40,018 nucleotides of DNA from Actinomycetota bacterium (GTDB lineage Bacteria; Actinomycetota; Acidimicrobiia; Acidimicrobiales; JAMCQF01), in contig JAMCQF010000161.1 in the NCBI GenBank assembly GCA_023379605.1, positions 1-40,018 of the forward strand, given 5' to 3'. Positions 9,225-18,781 of the stretch are shown piece after piece. The notes beneath the pieces were generated by a model. That model was not told where the DNA came from, did no database searches, and saw nothing but the letters and a program-made list of their open reading frames with translations. Made by a program: the position numbers and the translations under genes. The first letter of the stretch is position 1. Every line of letters starts with the position of its first letter.

Positions 9225-12200
9225 TCAGCCAATCGGCTCCATAGCCGGTCCGGAGCGGGCTATGGCGACCTCGTCAGTGCCCAGGTAGGAGGAAACCACC
9301 ATAGGGTCAGCCAGCACCTTCTCTGGGCTGCCCTCTGAAATTACCTGGCCTAGGTGCATGCAGATGAGGCGGTCTGCTATGGAGCTTATAAGGGGTATGT
9401 CATGCTCGATGACCACCATGGTGGCCCCGGTCTGCTCCCTAAAGGCCAGTATCAGTTCAGCTAACGCTTCGGACTCCCTTTGGGCTATCCCTGAGGACGG
9501 CTCGTCCAACAGCAGCACCTGGGGGCGGTGTGCCATCGCACCAGCCAGCTCCACTATGCGTCGCGTGCCTGTGGAAAGCTCCGAGATGAAAGCGTCCTGG
9601 TAGCGTTCCAGGCCCATCGCGGATATGAGATCTTCGACATGGGCTTTCAGCTCCGCCTCTGAGTCCAAAGACGCTCCCAGCCCCAGTATGCAGGCTATGG
9701 GCTCCCTAACCCTTACATGGCGGTCAAAGCCCACCGCCAGGGCCTCTTTCACCGTCATGGATGGGAACAGCCTGGCGTCTTGGAACATCCGCCCCAGGCC
9801 GTGCTCAAAGCGCAGGAAGGCAGGCAGGGCGGTGATGTCTTGTCCCCCCAGGGCCACGAGCGCGCTCGGTGAGCTCAAAAAGCCCGAGCAGAGGTCAAAC
9901 AGGGTGGTCTTGCCCGCTCCGTTTGCCCCAATAATGCCGACTATCTCGCCCTTGTTGGCATAAAAGCTCACCCCGTCAAGTGCAGCCACGCCCCCAAAGT
10001 GCAGGGTTGCTTCCATGACCTCAAAAGCAGCCGGTTCTGGGTGAGAGCTGGATGGACGAGACGGTACCCCCAGCTCTTTGTGACCAACAGGCCCTTCTAT
10101 AGGTCCATATGGCACATTTCGGTCCAAAAGGCTGCTTGCATTGGATGTCTTTCTTGCCCCAGAGCGCAAAAAGATCGATCTTGCGAGCTCGGGGCGCTCT
10201 TTTAGCTGGGCGGTGGGCCCGCTGAAGCGGACCTGGCCTCGCTCCATGAACACGGCGCGCTCCGCCAAGGCGGTAGCAACGTTTAGGGACTGCTCCACTA
10301 CCACGACAGTGGTGCCTTTCTCTGCGAGCTCTCTCACCACTGCTATCAGTTCTGCCACAACAGCTGGCGCAAGTCCCAAGGAGAGCTCGTCTACCATCAT
10401 GAGCTTGGGCTGGCACAAAAGAGCCTGCGCGATGGTGAGCATCTGCTGCTGGCCACCTGAGAGGTCTGAGGCCCTGGTTGAGAGCTGGCTGGAAAGAGAC
10501 GGGAAGAGCCTGAGCATCTCCAAGGTGTGCTCTGCTAGGTCCTGGTGATCCTTCCTTCTAAGCCAGCCTGCCAGCCGAAGGTTCTCAGCGACGGTGAGCG
10601 AGCCGAACACGCCCCTGCCCCCAGGCACGAGCACAAGCCCTGCTTTCACACGCTGTTGTGGGCTGAGCTTGGTTATGTCCTGCCCGTCAAAGATCACCTT
10701 TCCCTGCTCGGGGCTTACAAGGCCCGAGATTGCCTTTAGGACCGTGGACTTGCCCGCCCCGTTGGTACCGAGCAGGGCGAGGATCTCGCCATGGTCCACA
10801 TTCAGCTCAATGCCAAAGAGCACCTGGACCATCCCGTAGCTCGCATCCACACCTGAGCAGGTGAGCATAGAAGCTCTGCCATCGCCACCTTGGGGTCCTG
10901 GGATCTCCGCAAGCACGGCTCCCTTCGAGCCGGCCTTTGCTTGCATAGCTCCGTCTTGTGCCAAAAGGGCCCGAAGATCGCTTTCATCTGCCAGAGCGCT
11001 ACCATTGGGCGTTGGAGTAGAGGCGCTTTGGCTGAAGTGATCTTCCACAAAGGCCTGCTGGCCAAAGAGCGAGGGGACAGAGAGCCCCTTTTTCTTTGCG
11101 AGAGCTTTCAAGGTGTAATCACGTATCCCATATACAAGCTGGCCCAGCCCAGCTGGTGCGACCATTAGCAAAGCGAGCAGCCCTGCGCCTGTGGCGAGCA
11201 GCTGCGCGGCACCTGAGAGGAAGTACTGGGCGCCTTCTACGTATATGGCCCCAAGAAGGGCCCCAGGGAGCGACCCCAGCCCCCCCACCACCACCATCGT
11301 GAACACCACCAGGCTCTTCTCGGGGTTGAAACCTGAGAAGCTGATGCCTTCCAGCCCTATCGCATAAAGGGCTCCCGCCATGCCCGCAAGAGCACCCGAA
11401 AGCCCAAAGGCAGTCATGCGAGCCCTCTTTGGGCTTATCGAGTATGCAGCGGCTCCCCTTTCGTTGTCACGTGCCGCGACCACCGCACGCCCGGCTCTGG
11501 AGCGGCGGAAGTTGCGTGCGAGAAGGTAGGAGATGGCGAGTATGAAGATGCAGAACCAGTAAAAGACAGCCGGTGAACCAAGCGATATCCGCCCAAACAG
11601 ATAGGGGCGGGGCAGGAAGGAGGGTGTGAGGGCAGGAAAATAGGCGCTGTTTAGCAAGTACTCAGAGACCGGCACGGCAAAGGCAAGGGTGACCACAGCC
11701 AAGAAAAGCCCTTGGACCCTAAGGGCTGGGATGCCTACCACAACTGCACAGAGCGCCCCCACGCCAGCTGAAGCGAGTATTCCAACAAATAGGTCCGCTC
11801 CTGTGTGCACCAAAAGCGCAGCGGTTGTGGCAGCCCCCACCCCTGCAAAGGCGAACTGGCCCAGGCTTATCTGGCCGGCCCAGCCCGTCAGCACCACAAG
11901 CGATACCGCTATGACGGCGTATATGGCCATATAGGAGGCCAAGATGAGCTTGGGGCTGCCAAAGGCGACCGGGAGTGCAACTACGACTCCTGCCAGGACC
12001 AGGACCCCTGCCAGCTTGGCTACGCGCAACTCAGGCAGCGCCTTTAGAACCGCAGGCACCGGCCTTACCTCTCTAAAGGCCACATAGCTCCCCATGCCGG
12101 AGTCATCTACCCTGGTGGCCCTCGGCTTTGCTACAACCAGGGCAAGTAAAACCAGCGCGAACAGAGCCACGTCTACAAAAGCGGAGTTCGGGTATGACCA

Positions 12201-13097
12201 GAACACGGCCTGCTCGAAGACACCTATTGCTATGGAAGCTGCAAAGGTGACAGGAAGGCTTGTCATCTGGCCTACAACAGCTGCAGCCAAAGGGGCCAGC
12301 AGCATCTCTGGCCCAGCCAGCACCCCGAGCTGTGGACCCAAGATGGGAGCTGACAGCATAGAGGCGAGCCCCGACAGCCCCGCTGCTGTCATCCAGGTGG
12401 CAAGTGAGAGCCTCCTTACCGGGATGCCGAGCAGGCTGGCACGCTCGGTGGAGTCAGCAGCCCCCCTTATTGCTATGCCCAGGTCGGTGCGGCCAAAGAA
12501 CCACCACAGGCCGACTACCACCAAAGGAACTACCACTACAACCACCACGTGGTTGCCGTTGAAGACTATGGGGCCCACATGGAATGTGAAGTTAAACGGC
12601 GTGGTAAAGCTAGCAAGGGAGGACAGGTGCGGGACCAGGCTCGGAAGGCCCAGCTCGGCAGCCCCGAGCAGCTGGGCTACCCCAATGGTCGCAACCGTCA
12701 AGATAAGCCTTGGAGCGTTGAAGAACCTCCTTACCACGCTTATCTCTATCGCCGCCCCTGTGGCCACCGCAGCGATGAGCCCGATGGGAAGCGCTGCGAA
12801 GTACGGCAATCCCACACCTGCCACCAAGATCACAGCGACCGTAGCGGCAAGCCCGCCGATCTCCACCTGGGCGAAGTTGACCACCCTTGCGGAGCGGTAG
12901 ATAAGCACGAGCCCCATGGCGGTAAGGGAGCTGAGCGCGCCCAGCACCACCCCCAACAGGATCACCCCGACGGGGAGCCCGTTGGGGAGCGTCGCTGAAG
13001 CTATGGCAAGTGCTGCGAGGCCTGCAAGAGCTGCGGCGAGCCATCTGCGAGCTGAGGGGCCCACCTTTTCCAGGGCACTTATATGTCCATTGGCCAT
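9225..13097 (-). CDS. single-chain branched-chain amino acid (HAAT/LIV)-type ABC transporter: LivH-LivM-LivF-LivG fusion
   Basis: 1290-aa uninterrupted ORF: LivH-like permease (GLVLIYRSARVVNFAQVEIG), LivM-like permease (LTGWAGQISLGQFAFAGVGA), LivF-like ATPase (LLGTNGAGKST, LSGGQQQMLTIAQAL), LivG-like ATPase (IIGANGAGKTTLFDLCSGF, LLLDEPSSGI). Confidence 0.93.
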   Translation of the reverse strand: MANGHISALEKVGPSARRWLAAALAGLAALAIASATLPNGLPVGVILLGVVLGALSSLTAMGLVLIYRSARVVNFAQVEIGGLAATVAVILVAGVGLPYFAALPIGLIAAVATGAAIEISVVRRFFNAPRLILTVATIGVAQLLGAAELGLPSLVPHLSSLASFTTPFNFTFHVGPIVFNGNHVVVVVVVPLVVVGLWWFFGRTDLGIAIRGAADSTERASLLGIPVRRLSLATWMTAAGLSGLASMLSAPILGPQLGVLAGPEMLLAPLAAAVVGQMTSLPVTFAASIAIGVFEQAVFWSYPNSAFVDVALFALVLLALVVAKPRATRVDDSGMGSYVAFREVRPVPAVLKALPELRVAKLAGVLVLAGVVVALPVAFGSPKLILASYMAIYAVIAVSLVVLTGWAGQISLGQFAFAGVGAATTAALLVHTGADLFVGILASAGVGALCAVVVGIPALRVQGLFLAVVTLAFAVPVSEYLLNSAYFPALTPSFLPRPYLFGRISLGSPAVFYWFCIFILAISYLLARNFRRSRAGRAVVAARDNERGAAAYSISPKRARMTAFGLSGALAGMAGALYAIGLEGISFSGFNPEKSLVVFTMVVVGGLGSLPGALLGAIYVEGAQYFLSGAAQLLATGAGLLALLMVAPAGLGQLVYGIRDYTLKALAKKKGLSVPSLFGQQAFVEDHFSQSASTPTPNGSALADESDLRALLAQDGAMQAKAGSKGAVLAEIPGPQGGDGRASMLTCSGVDASYGMVQVLFGIELNVDHGEILALLGTNGAGKSTVLKAISGLVSPEQGKVIFDGQDITKLSPQQRVKAGLVLVPGGRGVFGSLTVAENLRLAGWLRRKDHQDLAEHTLEMLRLFPSLSSQLSTRASDLSGGQQQMLTIAQALLCQPKLMMVDELSLGLAPAVVAELIAVVRELAEKGTTVVVVEQSLNVATALAERAVFMERGQVRFSGPTAQLKERPELARSIFLRSGARKTSNASSLLDRNVPYGPIEGPVGHKELGVPSRPSSSHPEPAAFEVMEATLHFGGVAALDGVSFYANKGEIVGIIGANGAGKTTLFDLCSGFLSSPSALVALGGQDITALPAFLRFEHGLGRMFQDARLFPSMTVKEALAVGFDRHVRVREPIACILGLGASLDSEAELKAHVEDLISAMGLERYQDAFISELSTGTRRIVELAGAMAHRPQVLLLDEPSSGIAQRESEALAELILAFREQTGATMVVIEHDIPLISSIADRLICMHLGQVISEGSPEKVLADPMVVSSYLGTDEVAIARSGPAMEPIG

Positions 13098-13103
13098 GGC
13101 AGC

Positions 13104-14150
13104 TCAGCTCGAGGTGCTTGAGCCACTCGATAGCACGCTGTAGCCAGAGCCCTCTATGACGCTCCAAAGCTGTGCATATCCAGGGGAGCTCTTGGTGCTC
13201 AAGAACGCGATGCCAACAGTGAACCGATCGCCCAGATAGCTATGGATGGTGCTGGCGGCAACAAGCACGGCGGCGGCTTCGCCAGCAAGTTGAGGACCAG
13301 TAGCAGCTGAACGAGGTTCTGCTACTCCCGCGGCGACGGTGATGTTATGAGGGAGCGACTTTGCAACGGCTTTCAACCAACCTCTAAGGGTTTGGGTGGC
13401 AGCTGGGCTGGAGGTGGCAGAAGGCGACGGAACCAAGATCACCTCAACGTTTTCTCCGCTCGCAGCCATCTCAGAGATCGCCCTGGTGAGACTAGGTGAG
13501 AGGAGCCGGCCCTCTGGAAGCGCCAGTTCAGGTGCCATCTTGCCTGGTTGTGCAGCAGATCCTGGAGCAGAGCCAGGGCTCTTGTCATGGATCGAGGCGC
13601 AGGCAGTGTTGATGGCTTGGATCAGGGTCGCTGGGAGGGCAGAAGTGGGAAGCTGCTGGACCTGCACAGGGCAGGGGGACTGCGCAGCTGGTTGCGGTGG
13701 TTTTGGAGGGCTGCTTCCAGAGGAGCTCCCTGTGCTAGTTGGGCTCGAGCCGGTCGAGCTCGCTTGGACCGGTGTGTCGGAGGAGTCCGAAGAGCCGTTG
13801 GCTCCGCTAGAGGGATAGCTGGTTCCATACTGGTTCGAAATTGCTCCGTAGGGGGCAAATGCTGATCCGAGAGAGGGCGCCGACTGTTGCGAGGAAGGAG
13901 AGAGACTGCTATTGGAGCCGGTACTTCTCGAGAATCCAGCCGGCGTGGTTGTGCCGGTGTAGCCGCTGGTCGGCCTGAAGGCCAGAGGGACAGCTGGTTG
14001 GTGGGATGAGGTACTTGGGAACATGGTAACCACCAGAGCCAAGAACCCAGCCCCGAGCGCGAGCGGGTAATAGCGTCTGGCCAGCTCGCGTAGGTGTTGC
14101 CGTGCCAGCTTGGCGACGGTGGCTTCATCCAGCTTTTCAGGCTCGTCCAT
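13104..14150 (-). CDS. membrane-anchored protein of unknown function with Ser/Pro-rich linker
   Basis: One N-terminal TM (YYPLALGAGFLALVVTMF), low-complexity linker, about 190-aa C-terminal region I do not recognise; ends 6 bp before the transporter gene. Confidence 0.75.
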   Translation of the reverse strand: MDEPEKLDEATVAKLARQHLRELARRYYPLALGAGFLALVVTMFPSTSSHQPAVPLAFRPTSGYTGTTTPAGFSRSTGSNSSLSPSSQQSAPSLGSAFAPYGAISNQYGTSYPSSGANGSSDSSDTPVQASSTGSSPTSTGSSSGSSPPKPPQPAAQSPCPVQVQQLPTSALPATLIQAINTACASIHDKSPGSAPGSAAQPGKMAPELALPEGRLLSPSLTRAISEMAASGENVEVILVPSPSATSSPAATQTLRGWLKAVAKSLPHNITVAAGVAEPRSAATGPQLAGEAAAVLVAASTIHSYLGDRFTVGIAFLSTKSSPGYAQLWSVIEGSGYSVLSSGSSTSS

Positions 14151-14203
14151 CCCTGGCCTTCATTTTCGCTGTGGTTGCTCGAGCTGGCATCTGTATTCAC
14201 CCG

Positions 14204-16048
14204 CTAATGGCCAAAGCAGTTGAGCTGCTGACGAGGCCCACCATAGGCAGCCTGGTCGTCGAATGGGTACCACTTGCCTCCGTCGCAGGCTTGCCAAGCC
14301 CCCTGCTTTCCATCGAAGTTGCTTGTAGCAGACGGGCTCCACCAGCTGACTGGGCCGGTCGCCACGGGATCGAACACATCCTGACCGTAGACCCAGGTTC
14401 CGAACTCCCCGTTGCCTTCAGAGGGCGGTAGTGAGAACATGCCCTGTTCGAAGCTCTGTGGTGTGAGGTCCGGGCCTGCTGCCTGCAAGCCCGCGAAGAG
14501 CTGTATCAAGGTCTCGTAGGCTACGTAGTAGTACTGCTCTGCTGGCGGGTTGCCGTGGTCTGCCAGCTGGAAGGCCTTGTAGGCCTCGGTCTGGCTGTTG
14601 ACTGGGTACTGCGGACCGTTGGACAGCGCGTGGTCCCACTGGTCTTGAGCGAAGTTGCGGGTGTCGGGATCTCCCCAGTAGTCGGTCAGCCACTCCGGGT
14701 AGTAGTCCTGCTGGTCTGCTGCTTTCGACATGAATATGGGGATGAGCGGGTCACAGCCGCATATGACCGTGGTGACGCCAGCCGCTTTCATCTGGGCCAC
14801 CATGCTCGTGGCCTGTTGCTCGAAGGTGGTGAGGTTGATCGAGTAGCTCTCACGCTTGGCGATGCTCACGCCGCACTTGGAGAGACCATTTTGAATGTCG
14901 TTGCCGTCGTCCATGTAGACAGGGTTGACTGGGGTGATGAGGCCAAACTTACGAACGGTGCTCGAGTACTGCGGACTGAAGATGGCATTCATTCCCGCCA
15001 TGCGCTGGCAGACGGTGTTGACGAGACCCTTTGCCGAGTTGGTGCCTGTGGGCGTGTATGCAGAGTATTCATATGGCGCGTACTGCTCGTACCATGACTG
15101 TGGCATGTAAGTTCCCCCCATGGCGATAATGTGCTGCTCAGCCAAGTCCTGCTGGTAGGGCTGCGCAGAGAACAGCGGGAAGGTCACGTCCGCAAAGGCA
15201 CCCAGGCTGTATGCGGTAGCGGCGTCTGCCTGAGCGCCCTGGAGATCCTCACCCTGGTCCTCTTCTAAGTAGTCTCCCTGTGCCTGGAAGGTCTTGAGCA
15301 CCACTTTGCGACCGTAGAGCTCGTATTGGGTATTGAAGAACTTGATGTAGGTCTGCATGTCCTGTATGTAGGCGGGATCGTTGGGGAACGCAGATCCTGC
15401 CAAGGATTCGACGGCAGATTGCTGGGCAGAGTTGGGAATGGCGTAGCTGAGCGTTATGGTCGTGGGGGTCACCCCGTGTGCGGTCGCCCCGCCATTATTG
15501 CCATGGAACGCGGGCACACAGTTCGGCGCGTACACAGACCAGCTGAACTGGCGCACCCCAGGCCCGCACTTGATACCCGTTACTGCGACCCCTGAGCTTG
15601 CAGAGCCAGAGCTGGAGGTACCGTTGGAGGTCGGTCCTGAGGAGCTTGCATAACCGGCTGAGCCAGAGGAGCCGCCCGATCCTAGTGTGCTTGAGTACCC
15701 TCCTGAGCTGCTTGAGCTACCTGCTTGGTAGTTGCTTCCCTGAAGAGAGGAGCTTGAGCTTCTGAGATGGGATCCACGGAGGCTGGAGCGGCCTGACCTG
15801 GTAGATGCAGGGCCTGCCTGGTTGGTTGTCAGCTGGCCGGTCGCTCCTGGTATTGGAGCTGCCAGAGCGACGATGAGCCCTAATGCAGCCGTGCATATTG
15901 CCAGCGGGCTCCAGCGAGCAGCGACCTTTAAGAGGTAGCGACGGGTCTCTAGGTCCAAAAGGCGTGGTGAGCTTGGGTAGGAGGCCCGGCTCTTAACTCC
16001 AGGCGGCCCTTGGCTGCCATATTGTCCCCCAGAAGCTGGCTGATCCAC
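14204..16048 (-). CDS. membrane-anchored ABC transporter substrate-binding protein (LIV-type periplasmic-binding fold)
   Basis: N-terminal TM, Ser/Gly-rich linker, then a type I binding-protein-like domain (GVTPTTITLSYAIPNS..., VTTVICGCDPLIPIFMSKAADQQ, YVAYETLIQLFAGLQAAGPDLTPQSF); upstream of the transporter. Confidence 0.82.
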   Translation of the reverse strand: MDQPASGGQYGSQGPPGVKSRASYPSSPRLLDLETRRYLLKVAARWSPLAICTAALGLIVALAAPIPGATGQLTTNQAGPASTRSGRSSLRGSHLRSSSSSLQGSNYQAGSSSSSGGYSSTLGSGGSSGSAGYASSSGPTSNGTSSSGSASSGVAVTGIKCGPGVRQFSWSVYAPNCVPAFHGNNGGATAHGVTPTTITLSYAIPNSAQQSAVESLAGSAFPNDPAYIQDMQTYIKFFNTQYELYGRKVVLKTFQAQGDYLEEDQGEDLQGAQADAATAYSLGAFADVTFPLFSAQPYQQDLAEQHIIAMGGTYMPQSWYEQYAPYEYSAYTPTGTNSAKGLVNTVCQRMAGMNAIFSPQYSSTVRKFGLITPVNPVYMDDGNDIQNGLSKCGVSIAKRESYSINLTTFEQQATSMVAQMKAAGVTTVICGCDPLIPIFMSKAADQQDYYPEWLTDYWGDPDTRNFAQDQWDHALSNGPQYPVNSQTEAYKAFQLADHGNPPAEQYYYVAYETLIQLFAGLQAAGPDLTPQSFEQGMFSLPPSEGNGEFGTWVYGQDVFDPVATGPVSWWSPSATSNFDGKQGAWQACDGGKWYPFDDQAAYGGPRQQLNCFGH

Positions 16049-16314
16049 AGCACGCTCCTCTCAATCCCCCTAGGAAGCCCGCCATTGCAGGCATCTACCG
16101 AGGTAACGAACGTCGAGCAGCTATCTTGCGGTCTTCCCATTAGGGGGAGCTGATGTGGTCTTATGGCCAAGACAGGCGGGCAGGGCATCGACCACAGGCG
16201 GTCATCTAGCCAGCACGAGCTGCTGCAAAGAGGTAGCGGAGGCTATGAGTGGCAACGCACCAGAGGTAGGAATCGCTAAAGGGCACTCTCAGAGGCTCTT
16301 GGTGGCTCCGTGTC

Positions 16315-17673
16315 GTGGAAAGCCGCGCCTCGGCAGGGCTTGCGAAGTATGCTCTCATACCGGCCATGGGGAAACGAATGTCAGCTGGGCCGCGGACCCC
16401 GGTGGAACAGCGCGAGCTAAACAGGCACCGACCAGCACCTCCGCCTCGTTCCCGCAGGCGTCCCTCTAAGGCAGTAGCTCGCAGGCGGTTGACCCTTGTC
16501 ATCTTCGTAGGGCTTGGGTTGGCAGTGGGAATTGGCTGGGCAATCCCATCTCAAGGCGGTGGGGAGCTCCCGGGCCGGGACCGACATGTCAGCCCAGCCC
16601 GACCCACAATGCACGCGGCAGCAGAGCCGGCTGCTGGCGTCGCCGAGGATATCCAGGTCACCTCGGTGACCCCACCAGTGGGAAGTCCTGCCATCTCACC
16701 TTTGGCGCTTTTCACAATAGAGACCTCTAAGCCAGTGGCTCCAGGCACTCTGCACCCTCAGCTCTCTCCTCAGGTTCAAGGCACCTGGAGCCAGCCCACG
16801 CCTACGGAGATAGTCTTCGCGCCCTCTAGGCCCCTGCCGTTCGGCTCCACTGAGACCCTGACACTTCCGTTTCCAAGTGCTTCAAGCAACAGGCCATCGC
16901 AGGGGAACACGCTCTTCCAGGCCACTTACCACGTCTCGGGGCCATCAGTGGTGCTGGCCCAGCTTCTCCTATCCGAGCTCGGGTATCTACCACTGCGGGT
17001 GGTGGGTCCTCCTGGAAGTGTCCCGGTAACTAACGAGACGAGCTCCTCAGCTGCGAATCTGCAGGGATACTTCTCCTGGCGCTGGCCCGACCTCCCGGCT
17101 GCGCTAAAGCAGGCTTGGGAGCCGGGAGTGGACACTGTTCTCACCAAAGGGGCGGTGATCTCCTTTGAGAGGGTACATGGCCTCACAACTGGGAGCTGGC
17201 CTATGTATGCCGGGACGATGGGGCCTCAGTTTTGGTCGACTCTTCTCTCTGCCAGCTCAGCTGGCCAGTACGATCCATTTGGGTTCAGCTATGCCCTTGT
17301 GACAAAGGACCCTTTGCCGGAGAGGATAACAGTATGGCACGAGGGGCAGGTGGTCCTAACCTCGCCTGTGAACACTGGGATTCCAGGAGGTGCAACGCCA
17401 GACGGGACCTTCCCTGTTTACCAGAGATACCGCAGCCAGACCATGCACGGGTTCACCGCCACCGGAGCTCCTTATGTCTACCCCAACGTCCAGTATGTCA
17501 ACTACTTCAAGGGGAACTTCGCCATCCATGCCTTCAAGCGAGCGGCATACGGCTTTCCCCAGAGCCAGGGCTGTGTAGAGTTGCCAATTGCAGCTGCCGC
17601 AACGGCCTGGAACTACCTGCATTATGGAACCCTTGTAACTGTCAGTGGCCACGTTCCAAAGGGAGCGCCTTAG
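16315..17673 (+). CDS. L,D-transpeptidase (YkuD) with N-terminal TM and Ig-like domain
   Basis: YkuD signature IHAFKRAAYGFPQSQGCVELP; TM LVIFVGLGLAVGIGWAIP; Ig-like VQGTWSQPTPTEIVFAPSRPLPFGSTETLTLPF. Start uncertain (16315 or ATG 16366). Confidence 0.87.
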   Translation: MESRASAGLAKYALIPAMGKRMSAGPRTPVEQRELNRHRPAPPPRSRRRPSKAVARRRLTLVIFVGLGLAVGIGWAIPSQGGGELPGRDRHVSPARPTMHAAAEPAAGVAEDIQVTSVTPPVGSPAISPLALFTIETSKPVAPGTLHPQLSPQVQGTWSQPTPTEIVFAPSRPLPFGSTETLTLPFPSASSNRPSQGNTLFQATYHVSGPSVVLAQLLLSELGYLPLRVVGPPGSVPVTNETSSSAANLQGYFSWRWPDLPAALKQAWEPGVDTVLTKGAVISFERVHGLTTGSWPMYAGTMGPQFWSTLLSASSAGQYDPFGFSYALVTKDPLPERITVWHEGQVVLTSPVNTGIPGGATPDGTFPVYQRYRSQTMHGFTATGAPYVYPNVQYVNYFKGNFAIHAFKRAAYGFPQSQGCVELPIAAAATAWNYLHYGTLVTVSGHVPKGAP

Positions 17674-17811
17674 AGCTGGCTTTTGCCGCCAGGGAAGTGC
17701 TGTGTTTGGCGTGCTACAAAACGCTGTCGCGCGCCATGCGCTGACCTTGCTGGGCAGTCACCCGGCGTTTCTCACTGGCGAGAAGATGAGCACAGGACAA
17801 GACTTGGTTCA

Positions 17812-18585
17812 ATGTGCGGTCGGGTCGTGGTCTATTCCCCACCATCGGTCATTGCTGGGTCCATTGGGGCGCGCTCGCTTGTCGCGGACAGTGAACTGCC
17901 ACCGAGCTGGAACATAGCTCCGACAAGGCTGCTGCCAGTTCTATACACTGACCAGGTCAGCCGTGAGCTTCTTTTGGATCTGTGCGTCTGGGGCTTCAGA
18001 CCTGCTTGGGTGGGAGAGGATTCCAAAAGACCCAGGCAGCCAAGCCGTCTTGATCGTGGAGATGTAACCGGGCGTGCTGTTCAGTCAGGGCCTGTACTGT
18101 TCAATGCCCGCCTTGAGACCGCGGCGGTAAAGGCGGCATTCAAAGAGGCCTTCCGCTCCAGTCGGTGCCTGGTTGCTGTTGACGGCTTTTATGAGTGGCA
18201 CCTGGAGAACGGCACTCGCCAGCCCTACTTCTTTTGCAGGCCGGATCGAGGCCCGATATGGCTTGCAGGGCTTTGGGAACCCCCGCCCTTGCAACAAGCT
18301 GGCCTTGCAGAGCTTGCTCGTCGGCGCGGCACCTGCACGATCCTCACCCGACCTGCACAGGGGGCCGTGGCAACCGTGCATGATCGCATGCCCGTGATCG
18401 TCTCCAAACCAGCTCGCATGCCATGGCTGGACCCCAGTAGCCGCGATCCAGCTCACCTCCGCAAGGTCATAGGTGAGAGCGAGGAGACGGTTCTGGAAAG
18501 GCTGCGGGTGAGCCGTCTGGTCAACCAGATCAGCAATGATTCCCCGGAGCTCATCGCAGCCGACTGCTCCGACGCCGTGAGCTAG
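17812..18585 (+). CDS. SOS response-associated peptidase (SRAP/YedK-HMCES family)
   Basis: MCGRVVVYSP start giving the catalytic Cys2, NIAPTRLLPVL, NARLETAAVKAAFKEAFRSSRCLVAVDGFYEW, HDRMPVIV. The ORF track start 17683 is too long. Confidence 0.92.
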   Translation: MCGRVVVYSPPSVIAGSIGARSLVADSELPPSWNIAPTRLLPVLYTDQVSRELLLDLCVWGFRPAWVGEDSKRPRQPSRLDRGDVTGRAVQSGPVLFNARLETAAVKAAFKEAFRSSRCLVAVDGFYEWHLENGTRQPYFFCRPDRGPIWLAGLWEPPPLQQAGLAELARRRGTCTILTRPAQGAVATVHDRMPVIVSKPARMPWLDPSSRDPAHLRKVIGESEETVLERLRVSRLVNQISNDSPELIAADCSDAVS

Positions 18586-18781
18586 CTGTAGATAACCTTC
18601 CTTTTTTTATAGGCCTGGGTCTTAGCAACCGGCTCCTAAGGACGCTTGCGATCACTGCCAAGACCCCTGCTGCCAGCAGCCCCGTAGCCACCCACCAAGC
18701 CTCCACTGCTCAAGCCTATGCTTAAGCCATGTGCACAAGCACGATCTGTGGCAATTTAAGGCAACGCTCTGACAGGTACAT

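Noticed and set aside
11689-12998. Long plus-strand ORFs opposite the fused transporter
   Set aside because: High-GC antisense shadow ORFs with low-complexity Thr/Ala/Pro composition and no recognisable domain.
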